Shown here one piece after another: positions 47,001 to 60,000 of a stretch of 64,000 nucleotides of DNA. This DNA is from Macquaria australasica. Its lineage: Eukaryota; Chordata; Actinopteri; Centrarchiformes; Percichthyidae. How positions within the stretch are numbered: the stretch's first letter is position 1; every line of letters starts with the position of its first letter. The notes below the pieces were generated by a model, which was not told where the DNA came from, ran no database searches, and was given only the letters and a program-made list of their open reading frames with translations. The stretch covers positions 558,001-622,000 of the forward strand of contig SEMN01000045.1 in the NCBI GenBank assembly GCA_005408345.1, given 5' to 3'. Both the position numbers and the translations under genes were made by a program.

Positions 47001-48398
47001 CCTCCAAGCTCTGGTCCATCTGACCTGATCATCTGGTTGCGCAATAGTTTGTCCTCTCCTCCTGCACCCAGTCCATGGTGACAAACAGATTATATCTGCC
47101 TGTGCATCTGTAGTGAATTCACTGTGGCATCAGCAAACATGCTGGGTAGATTTTTGCATTGTATTTTCACAAAACATGTACACTTGTTTGCTTCTGCTGC
47201 GAGCATTTCTTAATTTCTTGATAACTTCACTGTTAGGACTTCTTCCACTATCTGCTGTTTTTGTTTTCTAAAATTGCATATTTCTGTATTTTATTGGACT
47301 GTATATGTGTTTTTGGTTTTTTTTCTATAAAAGGCCAGGGCCAAGCAATGGAGCCTAGGCTTTAAATTATTTGATTATACGTTGCATTAGACTGTTCATT
47401 TTTTCAATTTTATTCTTATTGGATTTATTTGTCAAGGACCATGTACAAAAACATTAATCTCAAGCAATGAGAGGAGATTATTTTTCCAGATTTGATTACT
47501 GTACTTATCATCTGTGCTCCCTGAGCAGGTAGATACAGACACAACAACATATATTAGATCCTGTGTACAAGTTCCAAAGGCCATTGGATATGGTATGGTG
47601 TATCTGTCACTATAAAAATAAACAAGGCTAAATAAATAAAAATGCCTGACATCACACATAAGGAGCTAATCTCTTTTTCGTTGCTTGTTTGGTGCCACTG
47701 AGTAGGAACAGACCAGAGCAGCAGTTTACAATAAAACAACCCCTCCCCTCACTGACCAGCAAAGCATACTGATTTAATGAGCACAGTAGTTTTGTTTTTA
47801 GGCCATGGATGGATGGATGGATGAGTAATCATTTTAGGGTTTATGCAACCATCTCTTTGTTGGATGGGATTTGTTGTGCAAGCCAGTACTTAGTGGCAGC
47901 TTATTGAAAGTACTTGATGCACATGATGATGATGATTTGATGTAAATGATTTGATTGATGACTGATCAGACGATACACATGAAAAAGGTTTTGCTTTAAA
48001 ACTGATAGATCTTTTTTGAAATGTGCTGCTCTAGTGTTTCAGGTCAGATCCTGAAGTTGATTTAGGAATGACCAAAAACCATCCACTGATTTCATTTGAT
48101 AAAATACATGCTGTCTAAATACCAAAAGAACTTGATTTCCTTTTCAGCTGCAGAGTCTCCTCTCCTCTCTTATTTAAAGATCCCCTCCAGACATGTTTTA
48201 ACATGTATATAAATTGCTCTACTTTGAGTAATAATTTGCATCTGATATGTTCTTTTCACCAAAAAAATTCCGTTATCTTGTTAAAATCTTTGAAACGACA
48301 TCTACAATTTCTCCTTCATTAAAAATCCAGGATCTATAAATGTAAGTTGAACTGCTGGATAACAGGTGTTTCCTACTTCACTGTAAAGTCCATTCTCA

Positions 48399-48431
<33 letters not shown>

Positions 48432-51400
48432 CTGGAGGCTTCAAGTTTCCCCATCACACTTGTATAAGTTGCAAATTGGACCAGGATTGGCGTCCAAACT
48501 ATTTGTGATGTCACAAATCATGCTCGTAGGCCCGATTTTCAATGAGCACATAGAAACTTTCCACTTTCAGCAGATGAATGTGAAAACATCCTTCTGGTGT
48601 CAAACTCTGCACAGACATCATTCTGTACAGTGAAGCTCAAACATTCAACTGTAGGAGCAAGAAGAAGAACATTTTTGAGTGGAGAGAAATTTAAACTGAT
48701 ACATTTTGTTCATCTCTCTCTTCTCTCAGCTTTGAAGTGGAAAATGGCCCATCATTGTGCTGCAGTCCTTCAGACCCGCAGGCATCACCGGGTTCAGGTC
48801 TGGTTCTACATCCCAACCTGGCAGGCCATGGCCAGCGCCGGGAGTCCTTCCTGTACCGCTCTGACAGCGACTACGAACTATCGCCGAAGTCCTTGTCTCG
48901 AAACTCTTCTATTGTTGGAGAACTGTGAGTTGAAACAAACACGGAGAGGAGACTGCTGTTGTATCGCATTCTCTATGTTCAACTGTGTGCTTGTTTGTGA
49001 AGCTGTCAGCCTTTGCTCAATAGTTTTCACATCCCATTTCAGGCATGGAGAGGACTTGATTGTGACTCCATTTGCTCAGGTAAGAGCTGATTACAAGTCA
49101 ATGAATCTGGCTCCAGAGAACATCAGAGTCATCTCAATGATGTTTTGCTAAGCAGCATTTTGTTTTGACAAACACAATTTTCCCAAAGGGGCTTTTAGAT
49201 GTGAAGCACCTCATGGATCCAGAAAGTAACTCACTCACTCATGATTAACCTCTCTGCCCCCTGGTGGCCTTTAGTTGGCATGGCAAGGGCTATTTGGCAA
49301 TGGTGAGGCTCATCATCCCCAACTTAAACTGTAGTTGAACTGATCCTGTCTAGTTCTGCTCTCTAATGGTTGCAATTAGCTCCAACGTCATGTAACGACA
49401 GTCTCTTTTTGAAACTTGGAAGATAGCAGATGCTTGGTGCTGCGTTTTATAAGGTGCACTCTTTTAGATTGCAGCCTAACGAATGCACCAACTGTAGTTT
49501 CCTGCCTTGTTGCAACATATTTAAGAGAAAATCCAGGTTTTAGGAACTTGCTGAATTTAACCTAATGCACATCAGTAATTCCTAAAGGTTAAGAATCGAT
49601 TTGTGCTGATTTGGGTGGGAGTGGGAGCGACAAGTACCATTCAGCAGTGAGAGGCAGCTGCAAAGACTGCATTGAATTTACAGCTAATTAACAAATTGTA
49701 AATGATTCCGACACAGCAATTAGTCAATCAGTCTGCATGATCAGCTGCATTTCCATGCAAACGTTTTAAAAGAATACTTAAGTATAACTCCACCCTCATA
49801 TCCAGCTAGAACCGTCTCTCCCAGCAAATTTAAAAAATGCAACAAGTGAAGGAACAACAACTGTAGGAGGCATGGCTACGTAGTGTGTGTGTCAGGGGAC
49901 ATGGGGGAGACTGACTTACACTGATTAGAGTATTTTCTTTTATATAAATTTCATGACGTAGACAGGTCCCAACCGGTTGACTCTATGTCAGCGTTGCCCT
50001 CGCAGGTTCAGGGCTGATTTAAAACGGTAGATGGCGTGTTGAGCCATTTTAAACCCATGAAATGCTGATTTTTAGAAATTTGGTGAGAAATGTCAGTATT
50101 AACACCAGCATTGATGTGTTTCATCACAGTACAGTCATATCATTTAGTTTACAGCTCAAAAAACATGTTTAAGTGTGCAGTACCTCTTTAAAAACTTTAA
50201 AATACTGAAAACTCTTGTATTTTTGGAGTAGCCATCACATTATCACGATACTATGAATATTATGTAAGTGAAACTGTCGCATTATCATTGTGTATTTTCT
50301 CTCGAACCTCCTGCGAGTGTCAAACTGTGATCTTTAAATATTTCTATATACCTTTATGACTTTTTCATGCAAATATTCATTATATTTCAACCCCACCTTT
50401 GCCACTTGTGGCTTCTTCTCCTCACCTTTTTTTCACATTTTGTATTTTAAGGTTCTGGCCAGCCTTCGGACCGTCAGGAACAATTTCACCACCTTGACAA
50501 ATGTTCAATGTGCAGCCAATAAGTAAGTAATCTTATAGTGTTGTTATAGTATCTACTTGTGTTTTGTGAGAGTGACTGCATGCTGCAGAGCGTCTTCAGA
50601 TGTGCAATCAAGATTTCCATACTTTTTTGTCGTTTGTGTGCTGATATAAATCACAGCATGATTTTTATTTGTAAGAAATTTTAGCTTTCAGGAATATGTT
50701 TAAGCTCTACAGTTCAAGATGCCAACATGCCTCACTTGGGGGTGCCAATGCACCAAAAAATGTTTGATGGTCTCATGAAGGAACCACTCACATTAAATCA
50801 AGTATAGAGAGTCTTGTGCTTTAAATGCTGAAGGTGGTTTGCAGCAGCAGCATTGAAATCCAAAACTAGACACAGTGACATTTTATTTCATTTTTTGGTG
50901 TAAGAGGAGGTCACCTCATCTCACGTGAGTGCATGAAAGCTCCCTCTGATCACTGAACTGGGTCAGCTGCTGCAGTTGCATCAGGTTTGCCAGAGGTGGA
51001 CACAGTCAATAGGACCTCAGAGAGAGGGGTCACTATAACCCAGAACTGAATTAGCCGTGACAATGTCACATGGTAGAAAATCTGACCTGTGACCAGTTCA
51101 GAGAATTGAGGGAGCACTTGTTTTGTGTTCATGCTGTGGCAACAATGACTGCTGCTAAAACCAAATCACACTAATGCACAACTAATGCAACCATTTGTTA
51201 CACATCAGGGCTCCTGATTTTAATACGTATTGACTTGTTCCTCTCTGGTTGCAGGAGGTCTCCTGCTGCGAATCAGCCTTCTGTCACCAAAGTCTGTCTG
51301 TCAGGTGAGTCCTACCACGAGCCCTCCAGTTTATGGAAAGGGGAGTTTAATCACACCCCCATCAAAATGAATTATTCTGGGAAATGTGTAAAACTGTAAC

Positions 51401-54400
51401 ATGCATGCCATGCAGAGCCACTCTGCACTGTTTTTATTGTGGTATTCGTGTAAGTTCTGAGAAGCCAAATGTCACGTTTGGCTGTTGGTGGAGGACAATG
51501 CTCTACTAAAATCTGAAAGCCTCAAAGGAATGAAAGTAAATGAGCCAAAATTAAACACGCCCAGTATTCTTCAATTGTGTTAATCCCATGCGTGCAGTTT
51601 CATGCATAAAAGCCAGAGATGGAAATTTCACACTTGCACGTGACCAGAATCTGCACCGCTGTCAACAACATTTTGAATTTGAAGGAAGTTTAATAAACAA
51701 TGCATGGCAATGGCATGCAGTGAGTTATTACAGTGTCATACCTGTGCACAGTGAATAGATTAGATTGTGCCTGTGCAAACACAGCACACATTCACAGTAA
51801 ACATTTCATATTCAGTCTTCTGCATGCAAATGCTTAATTAGTGTAGATAGGCTTTGGGCAGAACTGTAATTCCTTATGAAAATGTCCATGTCAACACAGT
51901 AATAGATGTTTACACTGCCAGCAACTGTGTTATCTCTGAGCATTTTCACACATGCAAATTGAAACTTTAATCTTTTGAGTTATTGATACAGGAAACTATG
52001 ACTTGATCACATCACAAAAAAATTGCCATGCACCGACGTTATGACCGGACGGAAGGAATGAAAGAGGGTGAGAACCACACAGAGAGTTAATGATTCCGAT
52101 TCAAATCAGGTAGATGTAAAGGAGGGGAAGCACGGGGGAAAGAAAGGGAGGTGGATATATTAGTTCCTGCTGCACTGGTTCTTCAAGCCCGATTGACGTC
52201 AGCACGGGCTGCACACGGGTGCTCTCCACTTCCTATCAGCACAGATGGGCTGCTAGGAGCGTCACACAGCAGGAAAAAATACAAGACAACTCTTATTGTC
52301 CTTCCTCCTCCACACTTCTCACAAACCTTGACCTTCTCAAAGAAATCTCTGACAAGTGAAACCATGCCGTTATTGGCTCCCATCATGATGCATGCGGAAG
52401 AAAGAATGAGAAAAACAAATGATTAACACTGTGTGAATTTGTATGAAACCTCTGAGACACGGTACACTTGCGTTTCTAATACAGCATCTCACTCTAGTCC
52501 CACCACAGACTATCACCGTCGTCGACGTTTCCTCAGCATACAAAGAACATACAGTACACCTGCCACGAAATAATAGTAATTGTTCAAATTGTTCAGGAGG
52601 AGACTACAACAATCAACAATATCACAAGGAAAGATGCCCTCATATCCTCCCTTGTGCTGCTTTCTGTCTCGTTTTCGTCAACTCTTTGACCGGAAAAGGC
52701 GAACAGATTTTTCCTGTTTTGCATCTGTTCTTTCAGTGAGGCCCAGTTTTGGAAAAAATATAGTACCTGCGTCTTTCTGGGCTGATTAGGAGCTCTATGA
52801 AACTTTGAATACCTCCTATAAAGGGATTTGAGAGGGCCTCAGTGAAACACATTAGAACTCGAGAGAGTATTGTGAATTCCTGTTGGAAGATGGTGAGGTT
52901 AGATGCAGGCATCGAGTGGGTTCAAGAAAGAGTGAGAGATTTGCCAGATTGTTTCTGGGAGTGAGATAGGAAAGAACAAAAACACAGCAAAGGTCAGAGA
53001 GAGAGACGTCACAGTTTTTGAGCCTTTTGAATCTGATGTGATATGGGAGAAGCAGAAAAAAAAGGTCAGATTGGATGAAATAAACAACAAGAGCAGAAAC
53101 GTGACTGCGGCCACTTGGTGAAAGTGCACAAGAAGCAAATAACTGGGGGGGTATACTAAAGATCAGCTCAGCTGCTAATGCGTCACCGCGGGCTGTTTAC
53201 ACTTTTAACCATCTTACTCCAGTAACGTGAAGGGATTGTAGTTTTCCTCATGTGAGTTTGCAGTTTATGCTTCATAAACCATCTTGGCCCCATCACATGC
53301 AGTCCCATGAGCCCATGAGCCCGGCAGCCAACAAAGGACTCACTCTGACTAATTCAGATTATAGGCTTTGCTTTATATTAGGCCTGATAAATAATACTTT
53401 TGAGGAAAATGCTTGATCATGACGTCTTTCACCGTCAAGGACTGGTGATTAATCTATAGCAGTGATCACTAGCTGAATATTGTCACAGATGGTTAGTCAA
53501 GTTCTTGACCAAGAAGGGGATGTGAAACCTCATCCCCTTAGAGCCATTGTTCCCTTCGACTGGCCATGCGAAATTAATGTTTACTCAATGCCATCTGAAA
53601 TGAATGTTTAAGAAAATCTGCCTACCAGCACCTCTGAAGTTCAGCTCACTAATTAATACGTTAAATCTCATTTGTTTGCTCCGTACAAAGAAAACAACGT
53701 TTTTTTTGGAGTCTTGTCATCACTGAGAGGTTGCCAAGGAAGTCACTACTCCCGGTCAAGAAGTAGTCCAGCACAAAACGCCCCAGAAACCATAAATTGT
53801 TGTTTTTACACTTTGTTTTTTGTTCAGATTAAACAAACAAGATTCAGGTCGGCATATTTTGTTATCTTCAGACAGTGCCAGGCTAGCTGTTTCCCTCCGT
53901 TTCCAGTCTTTATGCTAAGCTAAGCTAAATGGCTGCTTACTGTAGACTTGTATTTAAATGTAGACATTTAAGAGAGTGGTATCTTCTCATTTAACTGTCA
54001 GCAAGAAAGTGTATTTCCCAAAATGTTGAACTATTCCTTTTAAACTATTTTTAGATCTATTGCAGGATTTATTTAGGAACTTGTACTGTAGATCCCCATC
54101 AAATTCATAGGATGTACTATATATGTTCTTAGGTGAATTATATTTTATTCAGTAAATAAAGTATTATAATAAATTAAGGTAGCTGGGACACATCATTTTC
54201 CATCTTAATACAGTATCCTTCAGTATAATATAGCATTGTGTTGCAATGTGTTTCCCTTCATTTCATTGTAGGCCTTCCAAAGGAAAAAGGTTTGAGCAAC
54301 ATTGTGTAAAACTTCCCTGGCATAGCCTGTGGTGCCAGGGGTTAAATTGTCATATGTATGCTATGTTGTAAGCTTAAAGTGTTTGTCTTTTCCTTTATAT

Positions 54401-55088
54401 TTGATGTCACTCTTGTTGACAGAGATGACAAGTTTGTCTTTCTTTGTGGTCAGCTGCTCAGTAAGCCTGTTCCCAAGATCTGAATGCAGACTTCAATGCG
54501 AACAGCGCCAAATTAATTCAGTACGGCAGACAAACATACAGTACACACTCTTTGCCGTGAAACTCTACAGACACATGATTTTGTGCGTAAACTGCCCAGG
54601 GCGTGGGGCCCCGCACAGTAAGCATTACTCATCATCTTTTGTCTCTTCTTGTAAACATGTCCTGAGAGAAAAGTAATGAAAGACTAATCTGAAACAGGTT
54701 ATTCTGACAGATTAAAGTCAAGTTAATCACCAGTAATCTGCACTTTGATACCAAATAACAAGGAGTAATCACTTTCAAATCAGGGCAGAAGTGTTGTCTA
54801 ATATTGTGTAAGTCTGTGTGTGCACACATATACTGTAAGTGCACCATGAAATATAGAAGCCTAGCAAAGCAGTGGTGTCTGTACTTAACAGCCCAGTAAA
54901 CTGTGTCCAAATTTATAATGAAATATTTAAGCATCTGCTATCTGGTAACATTGTCGTATCATTCTGATCAAAGTGATTTCTTGATTTGTTTAAGCCCAAA
55001 TCATTACCTGCTGTGTTTCACAATATGAAAGATGCACTCAATATGCACTCCCTCACATTTGAAATGATGAATAAACAGATGGGTGGAT

Positions 55089-55127
<39 letters not shown>

Positions 55128-56980
55128 GCTGACCACAAACTGACAGCCAGAACAAATTTGACCTGTCATTTTCTGTCTGGGCAGTCCGCTCCACTCCTGT
55201 CTGCAGTAGTTTCTTTAGCAGGAATCCATGTCAGGTTTTCCAGGCTTGCAGCCAGAAGAGAGGATCCGGAGGGCTGGAAGCGTGCAGCCTGGTTAAGTAT
55301 TTGAATTATGTCATTGACGTCAGCACAGTCATAAACCTCGCTGCGGCCCATCCCTCAAGCTGGCCCGTGCCAACACAGCTCCATGGTGCATTGTGTAGGA
55401 GCTGTCAAACAGGCCCTGATGAGGTGTGTGTCTGTCGTTGTGTATTGAAGCCTTTTGTTTTGATAGGTGAGGAGATTATGCCACAGTTGTGAACTGTAAA
55501 GAGACATAATCAGTAGTGAGGGTTGTTTGTGAGGGAAGACAAAGGGTGAACGTGTGGTTTCGGGGTTGGACCTGTAAATGTCCACCACGCCACAGGTTCC
55601 TTTAAACATCACACCACTCTTTTAATGTCGTATCAAATTCTGTCTTATACAGTAGTCACTTATTTTATTGAGGTATCAAAACAACACACCTTGCATATAA
55701 CTCTTTTTTTTAATTGTTCTGACAATAGATCAATGAGAAACTGTCTTTTTTAAGATTAGATGAGACTTTACTGATCCTTATAGAGAGATTAGGTTGGAGC
55801 CTGCAGTGAAAAAAAGTAAACAGAACATATGGACACATATGCACTATAAAAATCAGCCATATTAAAACAGTGACACAACTAATTAATATAAAAAGACAAT
55901 AAAAACAGTTTGGCTTTATCTTCTTTTTCTGCATGTTAGAAATGTTAACCAATTATATTAAATTTAATAGAATAAAAATAAATTTAACTTTGAAATGATA
56001 CATAACATTATGTGTAAAAACAACATGTCAAAATGAAGAAGCAGATACTTTAATTTTCTGAATTCGAAGCAGTATACATGATGCAAATTACATAATAAAA
56101 GAGCAAAGTTTGTTTAACTCAAAGAGCAAATACTGAAATTTGCTGTAGGCAAGTCACTGATCAAATTCAAGGTATTTACAGTTTTAGTGTACTTTCCCAC
56201 CAGGTGTGTACTGAGTTGACTATTCACACGTATAATGATTGGACAAACATTTGTCAGAATGAAGCTGCTTCTCTCCTGTCTCTTTCTCTCTCTGTTTCCT
56301 TATGTCAAACTCTTTTTTTCCCCTGTCTTGACTGGTGAATAAATTGACGTACATTTGGGGTGATACAAAGGTGACTCATTGCTCAGCCTCAGTCTGTCCA
56401 CGTGTAGCGTGAAGTGAGACACAAACATGCAGTGAGTTACGTGCACGTATCGGTGTCAAAGTGTGTGTTTTCTCCTTCATAATGTGGTGAGGTCAAGATG
56501 AGGAATGTGTGTTTTTGCGTACATGCAGATAGCTCGGAGCTGTTGACACTTTAGCTGACGGTGATGACTCAAGTGTTTTTCATTGACCTTCTGTTGTAAC
56601 TGGCCCCATTATTTCCTGACAAGTCAAATTAGTATGAATAAACAAGACCTAAGCCATATTGGTCACTGTGTTAAAGTCAACCTCACCATGGAAACTCAAA
56701 TGCTACATGAAAACCTCAACTGTACGTCAAGCGTGTTAAGCTGCTTACACAGTAACTCTTGCTGTTGCCACTGGTGGAAAGTAAGTAAGTACAGTTATTC
56801 AAGTACTTTTCTTACTGAGTGTACTTGAGTACTTGAGAATTTTGTTACTTTATGTCTACTGTACTTCATTTCAGAATGGAAATATTGTTCTATTTTCTTT
56901 TGAGGACATGTATTTGACAGCTATAGTTACCAGTTACTTTGCAGGTTAAGATTTTACATACAAAACATGAAATACAATTC

Positions 56981-57016
<36 letters not shown>

Positions 57017-60000
57017 CTACCCAACAGTATATAAAGTAGCTCCTTCTTGACCAGTTACAACATTAAAATGCTTCTTACATGTTGTTGCACCAATAATAAT
57101 AATCAAAAAATAAAAATGATATAATATGTTAACACCATTCTGTACAGTGAGTACTTTTACTTTTTTTGAATGCAGGACTTTTAATTGTAACAAAGTACTT
57201 TTTCGTTTTGGTATTACTACTTTTACCTAGGTAAAGGATGTGAATACTTCTTCCACCACTGGCTTATCAGTAGGTGGTAGGACAGATGAGGCTGTCCAGT
57301 TCTGCACACCAGGCTTCAGCCAGACAGCGAGGGAAACAGGTTTTGGGGGGTGGGTTGAGAGCACAGAGAGGGGCAGTGTGAGGTGGATATGAGCGGAAGG
57401 TGTCTCTGGCGGGAATGGAGGTGGGGGGGTGTTTGAGCTGCAGCCCCAGTCGTTGGTGCAGTTGATGGCTCTCACAGAGGAGGGTTTGTGGCCCTAAAGG
57501 GGCGAGAGTTGGATGGAAAAGGGGGAGAGAGGGGAGGCAGACGGGGTCTGTCTGCACACTGAGGTCTGTTGTCCTCTCAGCAGCCTCCAGCATATGGCCA
57601 AAGCATTAGGACTCACCGAAGAAAAAAAAATAGACTTCCTCTGAAAAAACAGGCTGGAAAAGTACCTCGCACTCTGTCTGGGAGCAGGTTGTTCAGACTG
57701 AGAGTGCGTCACGACACCTTTGACTGGTGACATTGTGAAACGTGTGTCAGCCCATTTAGCTCGCTGTATTTACAATCAACCAGAGGTGTTGATGGTTTCA
57801 GCAGTTCCCATCTACTCCTACCGCGTGTGTGTGCGCATTACTTTGTTTTAATTACAACTTCAAGTCTATTGTAACATTAGTCATGTTAGAGAATCGTGGC
57901 CCCAGGTCCAGCTGTTGTCATTTTTCAAGAAACACAACAGATGAATTTGCGAAGTTCTGCTTCGGTGATCTTGCTGTAGGCAAGTGGTTTTAACACCAGA
58001 CACCAAAATCAGGAAACGTTTGTTTTGCAGTCTACATCTGAGGGTTTTTACTGCCATCAGATTCTGGGCTGTGTATATGAATCAGCCGCCAGTTTCAAAA
58101 TGACCTGAATCCCGGTCATACAGACGGTGCGGATGAGCCAAGCCTTTGATGTTTCCCGACTGCCCCATTAAAATGTCTAATGTCTCTATAAGCCCTCATC
58201 AGAGGGAACGGGGGATCAGGATGTGGTCGCACCTTCTTGGCAACGTCTTTTGCCCCTATGGCCCAAGACGGCTGCACATTGGTGTATACCCAGTTTCAAC
58301 AGCTCACCGCCTTGTGCATGAGCTGCTTTGATTTCTGCTCTGTGTCACTGACTTTTACATGGCTTGGATGCCAGTGGTTCCTGTGAATAGTTTGAACCAC
58401 GAAGCTTGGCGTCCAGCGGTATATTATAGCAAAGGGTTCTCTGAATTCTCCAACCTGGGAGCTGAAGTAAAGGAAAATTGGTCTGATCTGAGGAATGAGG
58501 CTAGTGCTAGCAGTCGTGCTCTTGTAATCTGAGGAGCCAGTGGCCTGATTTCTAAAAAACCGCAGTCAAGCTTAAATGGTTGCAACTTGACTCTGTCCTT
58601 TTTGATTCAGTCACTGTCATGTTGTTCTGATACCTTTTCAATGGTGGGAGGTTTCCTCAACTGCACATATATCGTCTGAGATTTCACTGAAGTTCTTTGT
58701 TTAACACGGTGGTTCAGAGTCTGTACGCCATCACTGTGCTTTGAAGTGCTTTGATCTACTATATTGACGTAAATTGGGGAGCAGCACGCTGGCTGTCCTG
58801 TTGTGCTAAGCATATGGGGTAAATTTCTTCCATGTGTGAAGCCCTATGAAGTAGAGATCAGTCTTTTCCATTGAAAAAGGAAGGTGGGGAGATCCAGATG
58901 CGTTCAGCGTTCACTCCCCCCGGGCAGAAATGTGTTGAATCAACATTCTCCCTGGTATATCTGAGAATTATGCTTCTTAATTTGTTTCCTCATGTTTTAT
59001 CATCTCAGTGCATTTCTCATGAAGCACTTTTTTCCTTCTAAAACCTGTTCGCCTACCACATGTGAGTCATCACTGCTAACGACAGACCTATTTCATCGAA
59101 TGACAGCTATGATTGTCCTCAGCAGTCACTCCGCCATTCAGTAATTCCGCTCCATGTTTTGTGTGAGCTCAGGGCCAAAGAGGAAGTGCTTTGGTTTCTT
59201 TGGCACACAGTGAGACCCTGGCCTGGCCTCTCCCCAATTCAGGGAGTCAAAGTTTGCCTCTCGTGTTGCTTGTGCAAACACAGAGTTTGGTGTTTGATAT
59301 AATTTTTTTTTTTCCTCCCTCAGAGAGGTTCAGAGAGGAGAGAGCCAGTTTGCGAAGCATAGTGGTGTGGTGTGAGCTGCTGCTGCTGCAGTTCAGCAGA
59401 CTACAGCCTTGAAGTGGTCTGCATGTTTCAGAAAGGAAGTCGTCAAGAGTGGAGGGAGTTGGAGTGGTTGTCTTTGCAGCAGTGACAAAATGCATTAAAT
59501 AAGTTCATGTAGGTTTGTCTTTCCTACTCCCCTCTATCCCCTTTCTCTCCTTCTTCTCCCCATTTTGATATATTAGATATCATAGAGGCATGTGTTTCTT
59601 GCATTTGAGTATAATAAAGCAAAGCCAGATGGGTCTCTTTCACCTAAAGCCCCTCTTCAGGCAGTGGGGTTTGTGTACTGTACCTGTAAGTACACATCAT
59701 TTGTATGTGTTTAAAGGGGGGGGGGTGTCACAGACGCATCAACAGCAGGAGGCAGCAGACCGCCTAGTTTGCACGCGACTCGTTCAGTAGAGTGGTACTG
59801 CAAGGGGGGATAAGCGAACGAGAGAGAGCCTGAGAGGGGGGCGGGGGAACCAGACGGAATGGGAGGGGGTCTGAAGAGTGCACAAGAGCGGGGGAAAGAG
59901 GGGGTACGGAGAGAAAGAGACTACAGAGAGATAGTCGGCAAACAGTAACTCTAGCCTCAGTGTGTCTGAGAGTACGACTTCCCTGATGAAGGAGCTCTGT

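Larger units (their letters stand above)
51305..59931 (+). other. Long pde4b intron between UCR1 and UCR2
   Basis: Holds a MITE fragment (53820-54045), a (CA)n tract (55092-55122), a retroelement-type tail (55753-55800) and a MITE (56769-57261). No exon was recognised before the short-form promoter region at 59.7-59.98 kb. Confidence 0.5.

Noticed and set aside
52151..52426. 91-codon open frame in the UCR1-UCR2 intron
   Set aside because: No consistent splice sites or PDE4-like sequence; the antisense frame is open too.
57227..57733. Pro/Ser-rich minus-strand frames of 79-108 codons
   Set aside because: They lie in a purine-rich stretch next to a MITE, overlap each other in different frames and match no family.
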